Notes: generated by a model from the letters alone, not told the origin. Counted from the first letter of the stretch, positions 43,838-56,019 are shown. The stretch is DNA of 64,000 bases from Siphonodentalium dalli (GCA_032622095.1 CP136061.1:131634087-131698086); one strand, 5' to 3'. A program made the numbers and translations.

Positions 43838-44722
43838 TAGGGTCCGGCGAAGCTTCGAGATTCGATTCGATTCGAAATCGTCTTACTGATTCGATTCGAT
43901 TCGAAATCGATCGTGTGATTCGAATGTAGTTCGAATCACCATATTAACCTCATTATGTGCGAACTTGTTGAACAGCGTGTCCTACAAAAGCTCTAAAACA
44001 AACGCACGCAGATGTCGTTGCGAACGCCGTCGGTGCACGAGATGCGGTCCTGTTTCGTTCAGTAAATTATTGCTCTTGGGTCGTCGTGGCGGCGAAATAT
44101 CCATATCATCGATCCATCTCTTGTGCCCTTCCCTACTTTTTATTTATCCAAAGTTATAATGGCGGAAATTAAAAGTTATTTTGAATGCAGCGTTGACAAA
44201 TTCAGGTGCAAATCGTGCACGACTGTACTATCAGTTCAGAAAACGGGCACTACCTCCCACTTATGGGCACACCTTATAGCGGCAGTCATCCTGCAATCCA
44301 CCATAAGAGCAAAAGAAAAGAAAGACTCAAAACGAAAATTAACCGGCAACACGTCTAGTAGTAGCGGCGATGCGGGCGAGCCCCTAAAAAGAAACAGTTG
44401 TCACTAGCCACCTTTGAAGAAAGAATTGGGCCCTGATGAAAAAAAAAGTACGACAGAGTACGATTTATCTCGTCATATTTTCATGTGCCGTTCTCAACAT
44501 TTTTTATTGTGACGCAGGTCCACACGGCAAGCTGCCAAACACGCACAGGTGATGGTATGGGGAGACACTCGCGCTGCAGCGGGATCGCCGACATAAATCT
44601 AGTTCTTGTCGATTTACCACGGGGAGTAAGATTCGATTCGAGATTCGATTCGATGTGAAATCCGCGTGTCTGATTCGATTCGAGATTCGATTCGAACAAA
44701 ATCGCCGATTCGTCGGACCCTA
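43838..44722. mobile_element. hAT element with 8-bp target duplication
   Basis: Both ends read TAGGGTCCG(G/A)CGAA in inverse orientation and are flanked by the exact 8-bp duplication CATGTCTG (43830-43837 and 44723-44730). Eight-base duplication and short termini define hAT elements. Subterminal arrays of ATTCGATTCGA (43858-43925 and 44632-44695) are probably transposase-binding repeats. Internal deletion leaves 885 bp with only the start of the transposase gene. Confidence 0.93.
44123..44407 (+). pseudogene. BED zinc-finger N-terminus of a hAT transposase
   Basis: From the in-frame Met at 44159 the protein reads MAEIKSYFECSVDKFRCKSC, followed by TTSHLWAHL and a basic, lysine- and serine-rich tail. 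The C-x2-C (residues 29 and 32 of the 94-codon frame) and the LWAHL histidine fit a BED zinc finger, the DNA-binding domain at the N-terminus of many hAT transposases. The last zinc ligand is lost: a neighbouring frame encodes a histidine-rich continuation (HPAIHHKSK), suggesting a frameshift near 44282. The catalytic RNase H-like domain and the dimerisation region are absent. It lies within the hAT termini at 43838-44722. Confidence 0.75.
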
Positions 44723-45014
44723 CATGTCTGTTCAATATTATAGAGTTCCCTGTCAGAAGGGGTCAGAACATCAAACAATTCCGAAGTTTTGTACTGGTGG
44801 AATATAACATCTAAGGGTGTTTACCAGAGTAGAGATTCATATGGCATGATCTACACTTATGCCATGTTATGTACCACTTACATCAAGTTACGACTTTATG
44901 CTCTGCTGGAAGCAGCAATTTGCTGAAACATACTGAGTATGTCATGTATGGCTCTGATCAGATTCTCTTGTAATTAACAGACTCAGACATGTATAACGAA
45001 ATCATCATGTTAAC

Positions 45015-46341
45015 TAGTGATGCGGACCGGACCGGACCACCGTGGTCCGGTCCATTGCCAAGGCAGTCCAGTCCGGTCCAGGCCATTCCGGTCCGGTACA
45101 CATGCCTGGACCGGTCCAAAACGGTCCGGTCCACCTATATTAGGCTATATGTTAATGAATTCTCTGTTTTCTCAAAGTTTTTACTCTGTATAGTACGAAC
45201 TATAAGGTTACTGAGTTCAGTGCATTGCAATGAGTCCATATATGTTAAAACTTACATTGTTTGCCGATTGTATGCATCATTGCTGTCTCTGGTGGGATAT
45301 ACTGGGAACGATGCACGATAATAGTATTTCTAGTAATGCGAACATGCACTAATTAAATGTATTGGACATATATATAGCTAGGGCCAGAATGTGTTATAAC
45401 CAATCTAACATGGCACTCAACTGATCGTATGCATGATTCGTATCATACTTATTTTCATTAAATTGAAATTTAAACGAAATAACTATACTGATGACAATTA
45501 TACAAATGTGTACTAATATTTATTGCACACCAACTGCCTTATTTGTGCGGAATACAGCAAAATACAGATTAATTCAAACGTTCAATAAAAGATTGTGTAT
45601 TGTTCTAGAATAATACAAACCAATTTAGTCAACAACGTCATTGGCGACGTCAACTTTGACAGAAAATTTCTTCACTAAATTATGAAGAATAGCCTACATT
45701 AAGTAAGCGTTTGTTCAATTATATGAATAATATCAACGTAAATGTTATTATATTAAAATACACAATCTTCAAAGTGTGCAATAAACATAGAACAACACAG
45801 TGTTGTGAACATGTTAACGTTATTGCACTCGTTTGTCGTCCCGCGAGGTAAAACTCCGGTTACCATCGCGTCACAACAAACTCGTGCAATAACGTTAACC
45901 AGTTCACACACTTGTGTCGTTCTATCTATGACTACTACATTAATATTGGAGGCTTGGAGATTGTGATGGCTGATTGTTTTGTCTTGACAATTACAGTTAT
46001 ATACCTATAAGTACAACTACTATTGGATTAATGTGACTGTCTTGTCTTTCATTATAAGGAAATTGACATGTACAAAGTACATCTATACATTGTTTTCGTG
46101 GCATCAAACGTTTAATAGATATTAACCACTTGAATGTGTCAATACATCGTTGATAATTGATATGACGGCAAATACGCAATAATATTTGCGATAGTTTATT
46201 ATAACTGAAGTAAAATAGTGGACCGGACCGGCGGCAAAAAGCGGTCCAGTCCGGTCCAGTGACACCAGGTCTGGACCGGACTGCGGTCCACCCCTGGACC
46301 GCGGACCGGACTGGTCCAAAGCGGTCCGGTCCGCATCACTA
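45015..46341. mobile_element. Non-autonomous hAT element, 1327 bp
   Basis: TAGTGATGCGGACCGG at the left is mirrored at the right (CCGGTCCGCATCACTA), and both are flanked by the exact 8-bp duplication ATGTTAAC (45007-45014 and 46342-46349). Each end has a GC-rich array of GGACCGG / CCGGTCC words for about 120 bp. The interior is AT-rich, with no transposase and a nested small MITE at 45774-45930. Confidence 0.95.
45774..45930. mobile_element. Short palindromic MITE (GTAATAAACACAGAAC family), nested in hAT
   Basis: The left arm GTGCAATAAACATAGAACAA...GTTAACGTTATTGCAC is mirrored by CGTGCAATAACGTTAACCAG...TGTGTCGTTCTAT. Family members are at 2191-2297 and 56973-57145. Confidence 0.7.
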
Positions 46342-46349
46342 ATGTTAAC

Positions 46350-47255
46350 TTAGTACAGTGAGTCAACTAGTCACTACTGAAATTGGTTTTGATAGGACTA
46401 ATAATATATGACCTATGTAAGGGCCTGTGATTATGATTTGATGTCGACATTGCCTCTTTAAAGACATATTATGGACTTGTTCGGGTAGGTGAAATTGATA
46501 AGCTAATACTTATATGCGATATGGCAACCTGGGGAGTGTAGCATTCTACTAACGTCGCCAGAAAATTAAAAGAAATCAACCATACCACTCCATAGAAAAC
46601 ATCGCCTGAACTATGCTCAATTGTAAATGTTTACATCTCGATTCGGGATGCAATTTTTGGTGATAAACTAACACAATTGATTTTGCCATAATCAATATAT
46701 GAAATGACGGTATGTGTTGTCAATTTGGATTAATATTCGTAAAAAATAACTACTTTGAGCAAGATTATTCTCAATTTTTATTTGATTACCCTGTCTGAGT
46801 GTTTCACATCACTTTAATGGTGTTGACACTCAATTGGATCCCCATTTCGTATATTCATGAACATTCAATGTCCTCACAGCCCTGTTACTTAGCATCGGTA
46901 ATCGACTGAGCATTGGCATATGCCTATATATAGACAAGAAGAATTTTTTTTGGCTAATTTTTAGCTAAGGTTAACTTAATTTTAGAGCATGCCAATGTTT
47001 TGTGCAAAATTGAAACAAATTGTTGGAGACATTGCCTCAATGTCGCACTGTGGAAGTTTGCAGACAGCAAGAATTCATTGTTGAATGCCAAGGACTACTG
47101 AGATAACTGCACAATGATTATCTTGATAATAATAAATTTTAAACCAGACCAACCAAAGTTTGCCTTGATAATGGACTATATTAAAGTTCCAATTGTAAAC
47201 TGAAGTTTTAGGTGTAGAGCACTGTAGAGTATCCAACTATGCAGATCCTAGATCG
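46350..47255. other. No gene seen
   Basis: AT-rich without recognisable elements. Confidence 0.4.
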
Positions 47256-48250
47256 CGCCATGAAGCTCTACTCTGGCTGACACCCGTAGAAATCATATTC
47301 AACCAGTACAAAACCTTTGGAACTTTTTGAAGCTTTAAGAGGCAACCTTAGTAAAATCAGAAAAGTAACGCGGAGATATATTTCTTAGTTATTATATGTA
47401 CCTTAATGCAAGTGAAGATCCCAACTCAAAATTGCACGATTTAAGTGAATTTGTCAGCGATTTTGCTTTGCGTAGCTTACAATTATGGAATTTCTCCTGG
47501 GTAATAATGCAATGTTTATTGCAATATTGGTTCACAAAAGTCACAGGAATGCATGCAGTTGTGAGCTGGGACCACCCCCTAATGTGAAGTACTTAGATTA
47601 TTGAGGAACACATATTAACAAAGAAATATATTCCATGTCTTACAATGTCAAGGTAAATATTGTTAGGCCAATGTATTCTCTTATGTATACAAGGCTCTCT
47701 ATAGGAAACTTGTATATATAAGAGAATGCATTGGTACAGGGTTTTTGCCAAAAAATTCAGGAAGCTCCAGTCATGGAAGGGTTAATACCTGTTGCTTAAT
47801 AGTTTAGTCATCAGTGGGCAAAGGTCCCAGCTCGAGATTACATTCATTCAGGGTAATTAATTCAATGTTTTTGTTTTTTTTGCGATATCGGCTCATTAAA
47901 GTTACTAAAAAGCATGCAATTTTGAGCTGGGATCCCCCTTACTTTGAAGTAGATTACTGAGGAACAAATATAAACAAAGAAATATAAATCCTGCCTTGTT
48001 TGTTCAATGTTATAAAGTTTCTTGTCAGATCAGGTCAGAACATCAAAAAGTTCCCAAGTTTTGTACTGGTGGAATATGATCTCTGCGGGTGTTAGCTAGT
48101 ACAAAACCTGGGAACTTTTTGATGTTCTGACCCATTCTGACAGGGAACTTTAAAACATTGAACAAATAAGGCAGGGAATAGATTTCTTTGTTCATATTTG
48201 TTCGACGGTAATCTATTTCAAAGCAAGGGGGATCCCAGCATCTTCAATAG
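47256..48250 (+). mobile_element. Family E element with an extra inverted arm
   Basis: The left end (GCCATGAAGCTCTACTCTGG) and body match 43163-44849. The right end at about 48093 is followed at once by an inverse copy of the last 150 bp (48100-48250), forming a large hairpin around GATCTCTGCGGGTGTTAGCT. The plus frame 47396-47587 shares DL.EFVSDFALR with the minus frame at 58043-58300. Confidence 0.7.
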
Positions 48251-49440
48251 ATACACTGTTAGATACTTTGGACAACCATCTTGAGCTCTGTGGTGGGCCA
48301 AGTATAGAACATTAACAATTGTCACCAGAAAATAAGCAAAAAAATAGGCAAGAATTCTGGCAGATTTTATTAAACTTTTGAGTGTGAATGTTTCGTCAGC
48401 AGTTCACCACTGATCAGTCTTCAATCAGAGGGAACATCAAAAGCTACCGATGGTACATTCTGTAAAAGTTAATGTGTGGGTATTTACGGTACTGGAAATA
48501 AGAAAATCCATCTCCGCAAAAGCAGGAATATTTGAGAAAAAAAATAACAATGCTTTTTTTATATTTTGAATGCCGAGTTTTGCTGAATCTGGGAGAAATT
48601 GGGGGAATTGCCGTGGCTATCTGGGACTCTCATCGACAATCCGTGAAACTTAACAGCTCTGCCCACTGTAGTCAGTATGGGAACCAGATGCACAGGGAGA
48701 GAGCAATGTTTTCCAACTCCTTCTGTCTGTATTCTATTTTAAAAATAAATATATTTAAATAAAATCTGAGCACACAAGAGAGGCTTTAATATTAAATATA
48801 ATAGTTTTCTTTATTTCCTCTTAACATTCATTTTCATGTGTGCATTTGTGTGATTTTTGGGGCTCATTATGGGTGCATGGTTTCCCTTCTAAATCTCAAT
48901 ATTGATGTCCCAGAAGAGGGATCTTGTGCTCTAGAAAAAGAAAAGTTGTTAAAGTTCTATATTGTCTAAGAAACTTCTATATATATATATCAATGCGAAA
49001 ATAAATGTTCCATGTATAGCGTATATAAATGAACAGTTTGTGTTAAAAGCAAAACTCTTCACATAGAAGTGGGCACTAGATCAGAATGGGCTTGACTGAA
49101 TGGCTTTTCAAATAACATCATGATATCAGAATTTGGCCACATTGTCACAAAACTGTATGAACTCATTACCGGTACCTCTATCATATTTCTGTTTATTGAA
49201 GAGGCAATATATATGATGGAGGACAAATGTTTTCAGTAATAGTGGAACTCTCATGTGCAGACTAATCATCCACATCATTCTTGATAGTGTAAATATTCAG
49301 TTAGCTAATGAATGTTTAGATTAGTTGATTGCTGATGCCCCTTAAGCACAGACCAGGCACCAACTATGGTGCACAGGATATCAGTATTGTCATAATATTA
49401 GTCAGTTTTTGTCTCCTCACAGCTGATTAATATTGAAATT
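48251..49440. other. No gene seen
   Basis: AT-rich. The frame 48532-48762 lacks support. Confidence 0.4.
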
Positions 49441-50170
49441 GAATAAACATGGGTTGGCGTCCTCGTCCATCTGTGCATGCGTCCATCATTAATTTCCATT
49501 ACCACACCCTACAGGTCACATCTCTCATCCTATCATTACCAAACTTCATATGGATCTCCGTGGTGACCTCTGGATGGGAGCCATCAATGTTTCCGAAATT
49601 CGTTAAAAAACATGCCGCTAGCAGCCATCTTGGATTTCAAATATAAATCCATCACGGCAGCCTGCATTTATTATGCCCCTGACCCTCCAAAGGAGGATTC
49701 AGGGGTGTATAGTGTAGACCTCTATCCTTCCATCTTTCCATCTCTCTGTCATTCCGTCTTTCTGTCCTTCAGTTCGTCCATAACAAACATTTCACAACAC
49801 AGCTCAAGTATCGATAGTCCAATTTGGATGTCCTTTGGTATGCCGGTAGACATGTGGATCTTTTTGGGTGACCACTAGATCGGAGCCATCAAATTTGTTC
49901 CGTATTTCATTGAAAAACATGGCCGCCAATGGCCATCTAAATTTTATTCTTTGTATGACTAAATCGCTCGGTGCATCCAAGATGCCAACTCCGTCATCCA
50001 ATCATCACCAAACTTCATATGGATCTTCGGGGGTGACCTCTAGATGGGAGCCACCTCAGATTTAACTCTTTCTATTAGTACTAAGTACTGAATCATTTTG
50101 CACTCCTTACAGCCAAATGTTTGATCCGATTAATCCCAAACTGTGTATGCATCTTCAGGGTAACCTCTAG
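49440..50170. repeat. Diverged tandem repeat with protein-like frames
   Basis: The block CCAAACTTCATATGGATCT, GGTGACCTCT and GATGGGAGCCA occurs at 49540, with a weaker version near 49850 and another at 50008. AAACATGCCGCTAGCAGCCA and AAACATGGCCGCCAATGGCC follow the first two. Similar in style to the sequences at 54567, 56020 and 60440. Open frames on both strands are repeat-driven. Confidence 0.6.
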
Positions 50171-50330
50171 TTACTTAAGCATATAAACTATCCGAGTTCC
50201 CTATCACTCTATGGACTGTAATATATGGTATGATCCCATTTCCAAGTTAAGCTGCAGTGTCAATGGCACTTTCATATTAACCATCCATCCCTGAGATTTA
50301 AATCTCCATAAAACTTTTAAAGATGCAAAG

Positions 50331-50703
50331 TCCGAATTCATGTTCCCAAATTACTTTTTCTTTGGCTGTGGGGGTAAAAATATTTGATTCGAGTCGAGGA
50401 ACCCACCCATCAAAGCTCAGAGTGATCAGATATCGATTTTTGAAATCTATTATTTTTCACCACCGGTACTTTTTAGTGGCCTGGAAAAAAGTCGACGAGC
50501 TGACGGTCTCGGACCAAATTGTGGATGAAGATGGATAACTCTAAAATCAAGTGGCTTTCATTGAACAAAATGTTGATAAATAAGTTAGCATTATTTTTGG
50601 ACAATTAAAGTGATTCTGATAACTGAAGCGGCATTTAATTTTTTTTTATCGTTGTTGGAATCTAATGATATTGGGATCATCAAATTGGATTGAATACCTT
50701 TAA
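50331..50703 (-). mobile_element. TTAA-flanked MITE family 1, partial copy
   Basis: Contains TTTGATTCGAGTCGAGGAAC, the inverse of GTTCCTCGACTCGAGTCAAA at 61981, and ends TGAATACCTTTAA at 50703. The opposite end is degraded. Confidence 0.75.
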
Positions 50704-51196
50704 GTATGTCATGATCCTAATCATAGTTGACATTTTCCCAAGCTGTATATATAGTTTAACCATTCTTTACATAATGGATTCTGCCACCCAGTTATAAAGT
50801 ATGCATTGGAATTGGAATTGTCTGTTACCGGTATTCATTTTGAGGGAATTTCAGGCAAGTCTTGAAATAATTTAGCAATTCTCAGCTTTTACAGAATTAC
50901 AGACCTTTTTTTATTTTTCGTTGTGCAGGTTTGAAACCATTTTCATCCTGATAATTCCTAATTATCGAATCTTTCTGAAATGCAGTTTGAATCAAGCCAA
51001 CGGGCGTTTATGCCACAATGGCTATGCTCTTGTTTATTATTACTAATGGCTAAATTAGGAAATGAGATATATATTGCAGATTTCCTTGAAGTTAAATAAA
51101 TAATGCTGCTAAATATTGACAAGTTGACTGGCTATAACAAGTTACATGTGTCTCATACTACAACATCCTTCAGTGGTGCCACTACAAGTTAAATCA
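50704..51196. other. No gene seen; short repeat at 50753-50830
   Basis: 50753-50830 has AACCATTCTTTACATAATGG and relatives of the 6500-6910 repeat. The rest is AT-rich. Confidence 0.4.
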
Positions 51197-52200
51197 TCTA
51201 TTATATATTTTGGAAGATCTGTGTGTGTGTGTGTTCGTGATGGACTCGAACACGGCTGGACCGATTTCGACCAAACTTGGTACGGACACGTAATTCGACC
51301 CGGGAACGAACATGGGCTCGTCCATTTGTCCGTGCGCCGTGACCTTGACCTCCAAAACTCATATCTCGGGATCCGCAGTGCTATCACGCCAGATTTAGCA
51401 CTGCGATGCAGGGAGGATAACTCTATATTCATACGTCGACGAACGTAAGCAATTTGCAGGCAATTACGCATCGTGTATTTTTCCCAAAATTATAACATTT
51501 ACAATATATATTGTCAATTTGCAGGCTATTAAAAATCGTGCATCTATCCCAAAATATATCATTTATTACAATTTCTGATATATAAATTTTGTTACCGCTA
51601 ATATTCTTAGGTCTATTGTCGATAGATTTATTTTTTGTATATTCACACCACGCATAGGCTCAAGCTGTTTACATTTACCCCGCGGGTCTGGAATCTCATC
51701 CAAGAATCCATTTAGCTGAAATGATACTTCGTTGTTGCGAAATGGAATCTACCGGTGGCCCCAAGCCGTCAATGTCAACAACATCGAAATTGTTCAACTT
51801 TGACTGCGAGAAAATAATTAGTTAAAATTTACTACACAATGCTAATTTATCTTTACGTTGAAGCTTGATAATTAATGAGCGTGTGTATATGAGGCGCGTT
51901 TACATACTTTAGTGGAAATCAAATCGGGTAAAACTGGTGGATTTTTACGGACGAAATTTGATACATAGGGTATCTCGGTATCCGCTGGGCCGATTTCCCG
52001 GTATCCGCTTGCCCAATTCCACCATTTTTGGGGTGTTGGTGTTGGAAAACTGCCAGACGGATTTTGACAAAATTTGATACTTAGTGGTAATTGTTTCCAG
52101 GGAGTGTTTTGGACGGGTCAAATCGTGACCCCACCTGACCTTGACCTTCAAAATGGTCAATTCAATGTCAAAGCCCGGACGAAGTCGGGTCACCTTCTAG
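51197..52200 (+). mobile_element. Helitron-like non-autonomous element, copy 1
   Basis: The 5' end TCTATTATATATTTTGGAAG is preceded by A, and a (GT)n tract follows. The 3' end is a GCCCGGACGAAGTCGGGT hairpin, CACCTT and CTAG at 52197-52200. The centre holds an extra segment (51430-51815) not found in copy 2 and, at 51815-52050, the inverse match to 16600-16815. No Rep/helicase frame; the open frames seen on both strands are incidental. Confidence 0.75.
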
Positions 52201-53058
52201 TCTATTATATATTTTGGAAGATCTGTGTGTTTGTGTGTGTGTGTGTGTGTGTGTTCGCGATGGACTCGAACACGGCTGGACCGATTTCGACCAAACTTGG
52301 TACGGACACGTAATTCGACCCGGGAACGAACATGGGCCCATCCATTTGTCCGTGCGGCGTGACCTTGACCTTCAAACCGGTGACCTTCAACCTGTATCTC
52401 GGCTCCTGCTGGGCCGATTTCGACCAAATTTGGTACGTGGGGGGCAGTGTGAGGCGCCGAGCCATTTCGTCGCATCCGGATGCCCGTGCGGCGTGACATT
52501 GACCTTGATTTCAAGGTCAAACGCCCGAGTATCACGGGATTTCGATTAAAATTAGTGTCTGGGGATACTTTCGTATGGGGAGTCTCATAAGCCTATTCAT
52601 TTGCCCGTGCGACGTGACCTTGACCTTGAAATCGGGTCATTCAAGGTCAAACGCCCGAATATCACGGGATTTCGATGAAAATTAGTGTCTAGGGATACTT
52701 TCGTATGGGGAGTCTCACAAGCCTATTCATTTGCCCGTGCGACATGACCTTGACCTTGAAATCGGGTCAATTCAAAGTCAAATCGCGAATTTTGATGGGA
52801 TTTCGACGAAATTTGATACGTGGGGTTACTTTTGTCCACTGAGTGTTTTGGACGGGTCGAGTCATGACCCCGACTTGACCTTCAAAATAATCAATTCGAG
52901 GTCAAATCGGGTAAAACCGGATGAATTTCGACGGGTACTTTTGTCGGGTACTTTTGTCCGAGCAGTGTTTTGGACGGGTCAAAGGACCCCACCTGACCTT
53001 GGCCTTCAAAATGGACAATTCAAGGTCAAAGCCCGGACGAAGTCGGGTCACCTTCTAG
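52201..53058 (+). mobile_element. Helitron-like non-autonomous element, copy 2
   Basis: The first base follows directly on the CTAG of copy 1. 5' TCTATTATATATTTTGGAAG, 3' hairpin plus CTAG at 53055-53058 followed by T. The interior has a tandem unit of about 130 bp (52490-52790) with TGACCTTGACCTTGAAATC in each, i.e. direct repeats of the AGGTCA nuclear-receptor half-site. 858 bp, no coding capacity. Confidence 0.8.
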
Positions 53059-54560
53059 TACTCTATATAGGGGTCTCGAAATGCTCGTAGTTTTGTTGTT
53101 AATACTTAAGAAACTGTAGACTCCACTTAAAGGAAGGCTATATGCCCTTTTCAATAAATTCCTGGTAACAACGATCTAATATCAATAATATATAGAAAAA
53201 TTATTAATAAGAGTTGAAGATGTCTTCTGTAAACGTTCAGGTTAGCAGGTTATCTTAAAATAAAAATTAATAATTCAATATAAATATACTTGATGGCTCC
53301 AACCATAAACTAACTTACGAATTTCCATGAACAAGATGTAATCAAATTAATTGATGGATAGTGGATTGGGTATAGTGTAGCACAATTCATGTTAAAAAAA
53401 ATATGTTGATACAAGGTGTGATCTCAAGGCACTCACTGACTATCTAATAAAATTAATGAGTATCAGGGATTATTATGCATATATTATGACATTTATTTGA
53501 TACATTTGATTGAAATCTGTACAAAAATATCTTGATGAAGAGCATTGTGTTACCTTATTCTACGAATCAGAGAATATAGAAATCAACAACAACATTTGAT
53601 TACAGTACCCCTTTAAACATGATTGCAGTCATCATTGATAGTTCTCTCGAATGAGATGGCCCTCAATGGAGGTAAAAAGTAGGGTAACACTGACCCACTT
53701 CTGGTATGCCATGTAAATTGGCATTTTCTGAGAGTATCTGCAATAGCTACTATCATTATGTGCTTAATAATGACAAGATAGTTCATGTTTTTGAATGGTA
53801 GACACAAATTCTGAATTAATATGGGCATGCATGTAAGATTTAACTTGTCAGATTGTCAGTACAAGATGACTCGCAGTCAGTATCCAGCTCCAACTATCCA
53901 ATCCTGGAATTTGAGATATGATATTCCCCAGCACTGATGAGTTATCTCATAGTGAAAGCCTGTGTAGGTTACTCTGGAAGGTCAAATCAGCACATGTTTA
54001 TGATTTAGAGAATCGAACATGAATATCTGATGAAATACTTATGAGAAAACATGGCAAATTAAGAGATAATTCGTATTCACCACCCAGTAAAAAATACTAT
54101 TAGATGGTGTTGCCGGTGCCGACTATGAATTTAGTATCTTGTAGTGCATTTATGGCATGTGTTAAGGTGATTCAAGCCAATAAATGCTCAGTTTTGGTGT
54201 CTGAGGCTGGTAAGATGGTGTAATCTGCATATTCAATATTTAATAGATCTCAAGTTGGCATCCTAGAAGGATACACTGTTGGAGTAGAGGGGTGCCTGTA
54301 GTCAACGTGATTATAATATTAATAATGTTGATAATGTAAAATGATTAAATTGTACTTTATGTATCTAAGTAGGTTCAATGTAGTATTGGGTTTGACTGCA
54401 GAGAAAATTCAGTAAATCTGAAAGCGATCATGCAGTAAAAATCCCATGACCAATTGAATTTGTAGAGATTGTTTTTTTTATCCATAATACATGTAGCCAT
54501 AAAAAAGACTATGTTTTCTGTAATATAGGGGTAAAAGTAGGGGCAGAAACTATTTTTTTT
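53059..54560. other. No gene seen
   Basis: AT-rich. Frames at 53613-53828 and 54375-54575 (minus) have no recognisable features. Confidence 0.4.
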
Positions 54561-54566
54561 TTTATT

Positions 54567-54990
54567 GTCCCCCAATTTATTTTTGTGGGACTATTAAAAT
54601 AGCCGGTGTCTGTGTAGCCGTGCATCCGTCCATGCGGAAAGTTTCCAGATGAGAACTTTATTTTGGGCTATCAGATCAAAACCAAATTTGGTATGTGAGT
54701 TTATCAGCTCAAAACATAGGTCAAATTCAAATATTTGTTCAGTCTGCCCATTTTTACCGGAGGTATATGGCCCATTTTTGACTTAGAATCTGTCCATCCA
54801 TCCAAAACATAAGTCAAGTTCGAATATGGGTTCGGTCCACCATAAAATAATTAATCTTCACTTGTATTATCTTTCTGTCTGCCTGTCTGTCTGCTTATAT
54901 TTCCTGGACATCCATCTTGATGAATAATAAACCATTCCAATTTATACTTTTATAACAGGGTGGGAAAATCCATTTAGTAAAGAAAGAGTT
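54567..54990. repeat. Dispersed repeat
   Basis: GTGGGACTATTAAAATAGCC, CCGTGCATCCGTCCATG and AAACCAAATTTGGTATGTGA are the kind of phrases found in 49440, 56020 and 60440. 54930-54990 carries the ATCCATTTAGTAAAGAAAG core shared with 6566. Confidence 0.5.
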
Positions 54991-55791
54991 AAAGATATGA
55001 GACCTCAGCTCAGTACTGTATATACCTGTCACCCATCCCTGAGGATAAGCCCAGTCTTATGTTTTTGCTCCCAAAAAATATCCTCGAAGATTAAGTCCAT
55101 CCCCATTTTTTTGAACTTAGAGGGCAAGTATTTATTGATGTCAGGTTACCCGTAAATGAAGGTGGCAAAAGTTCATGCACAAAAATGCTTTACTCCACAG
55201 CTAATGTCCATTTGCAAACTCATTAATACTACATGCCCCGTGTGCTTCACAAAAATGCTGTATTCCAATATCTTTGTGCCTTATTTTAAATATTTATCTA
55301 ACATAATAAAACTCAAAAATAATATACATCATGATATGATTAATATAAAACATGAAATTAGTTTAGCACTATGAATACAACTGAGATTTTGCATGTGAGG
55401 GTACTCGAAGGTAAGCCCAGTCCTTGTGTCCCAGTCCCAGTTTTTGTGTCAAAAAATTCACCTGCCCCCCCCCCCCCCAGGCTTACTGATGGGTATATAC
55501 CGTAGTTGAATGGTGAACCGATGCTATCTCTATGGGACCATTAGGGAGACGTGAAGAGCAATTACAGCCATATAGAGTCATAAAATCTTGAATGGCATTC
55601 TGTCACATCACATAATTAAGAGGATTATGGCCATGAAAACACAAATCACTCTCTTATAAGGTGATAATTACTTCTATATACCACACAATGAATGTACAGC
55701 AGGCTAAAAGACGTGATAGAAGGGTGTGAAGATGTCTTGTTCATATCCTAGGGACACTTTATAAATTCTCTCTGTCTGGTTGCTGGATATA
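54991..55791. other. No gene seen
   Basis: A poly-C run at 55466-55478. The frame 55156-55374 is AT-driven and unsupported. Confidence 0.4.
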
Positions 55792-55936
55792 CAGTAAAGC
55801 TCTAAATAATCGACTCCTTAACCACAGCAGAATTATGGGTAATTTTTCAGGATTTAGTTGGAAATATGGCTTGTTGCCATTCATTGGACAGCTCTCCCCG
55901 AGAGCTTTCCGATGAATGGCAACAAGCCATATTGTC
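55792..55936. mobile_element. Palindromic TA-flanked MITE (family P), broken right end
   Basis: CAGTAAAGCTCTAAATAATC, then TTAACCACAGCAGAATTATG. The inner part around GGACAGCTCTCCCCGAGAGC forms its own hairpin (CATATTGTC / GATGAATGGCAACAAGCCAT). Complete relative at 58479-58635. Confidence 0.75.
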
Positions 55937-56019
55937 TAACCAGTTGAGCTGAAGGTGTCATTAACAGTCATTGTCACAAGACATTGATCCCCATTTGTAC
56001 CCATTTTTTTCACCCCCAG

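Larger units (their letters stand above)
43163..44849 (+). mobile_element. Family E element with long inverted repeats, split by a hAT insertion
   Basis: The left end CATGCCATGAATCTCTACTC and the right end GAGTAGAGATTCATATGGCA are inverse, and the inverted arms extend about 90 bp (AACACC, ATATTCCACC, AAAACCTGG blocks). About 790 bp without the insertion at 43838-44722. Related copies: 39044, 47256 and 58085. No transposase recognised. Confidence 0.75.

Noticed and set aside
49440-50170. CRISPR-like repeat array
   Set aside because: Units are long, diverged and irregular, with no uniform spacers, in a eukaryotic setting.
52197-52549. Overlapping frames of 79-112 codons on both strands
   Set aside because: They are produced by the low-stop composition of the Helitron-like repeat and are open in both directions; not a gene.
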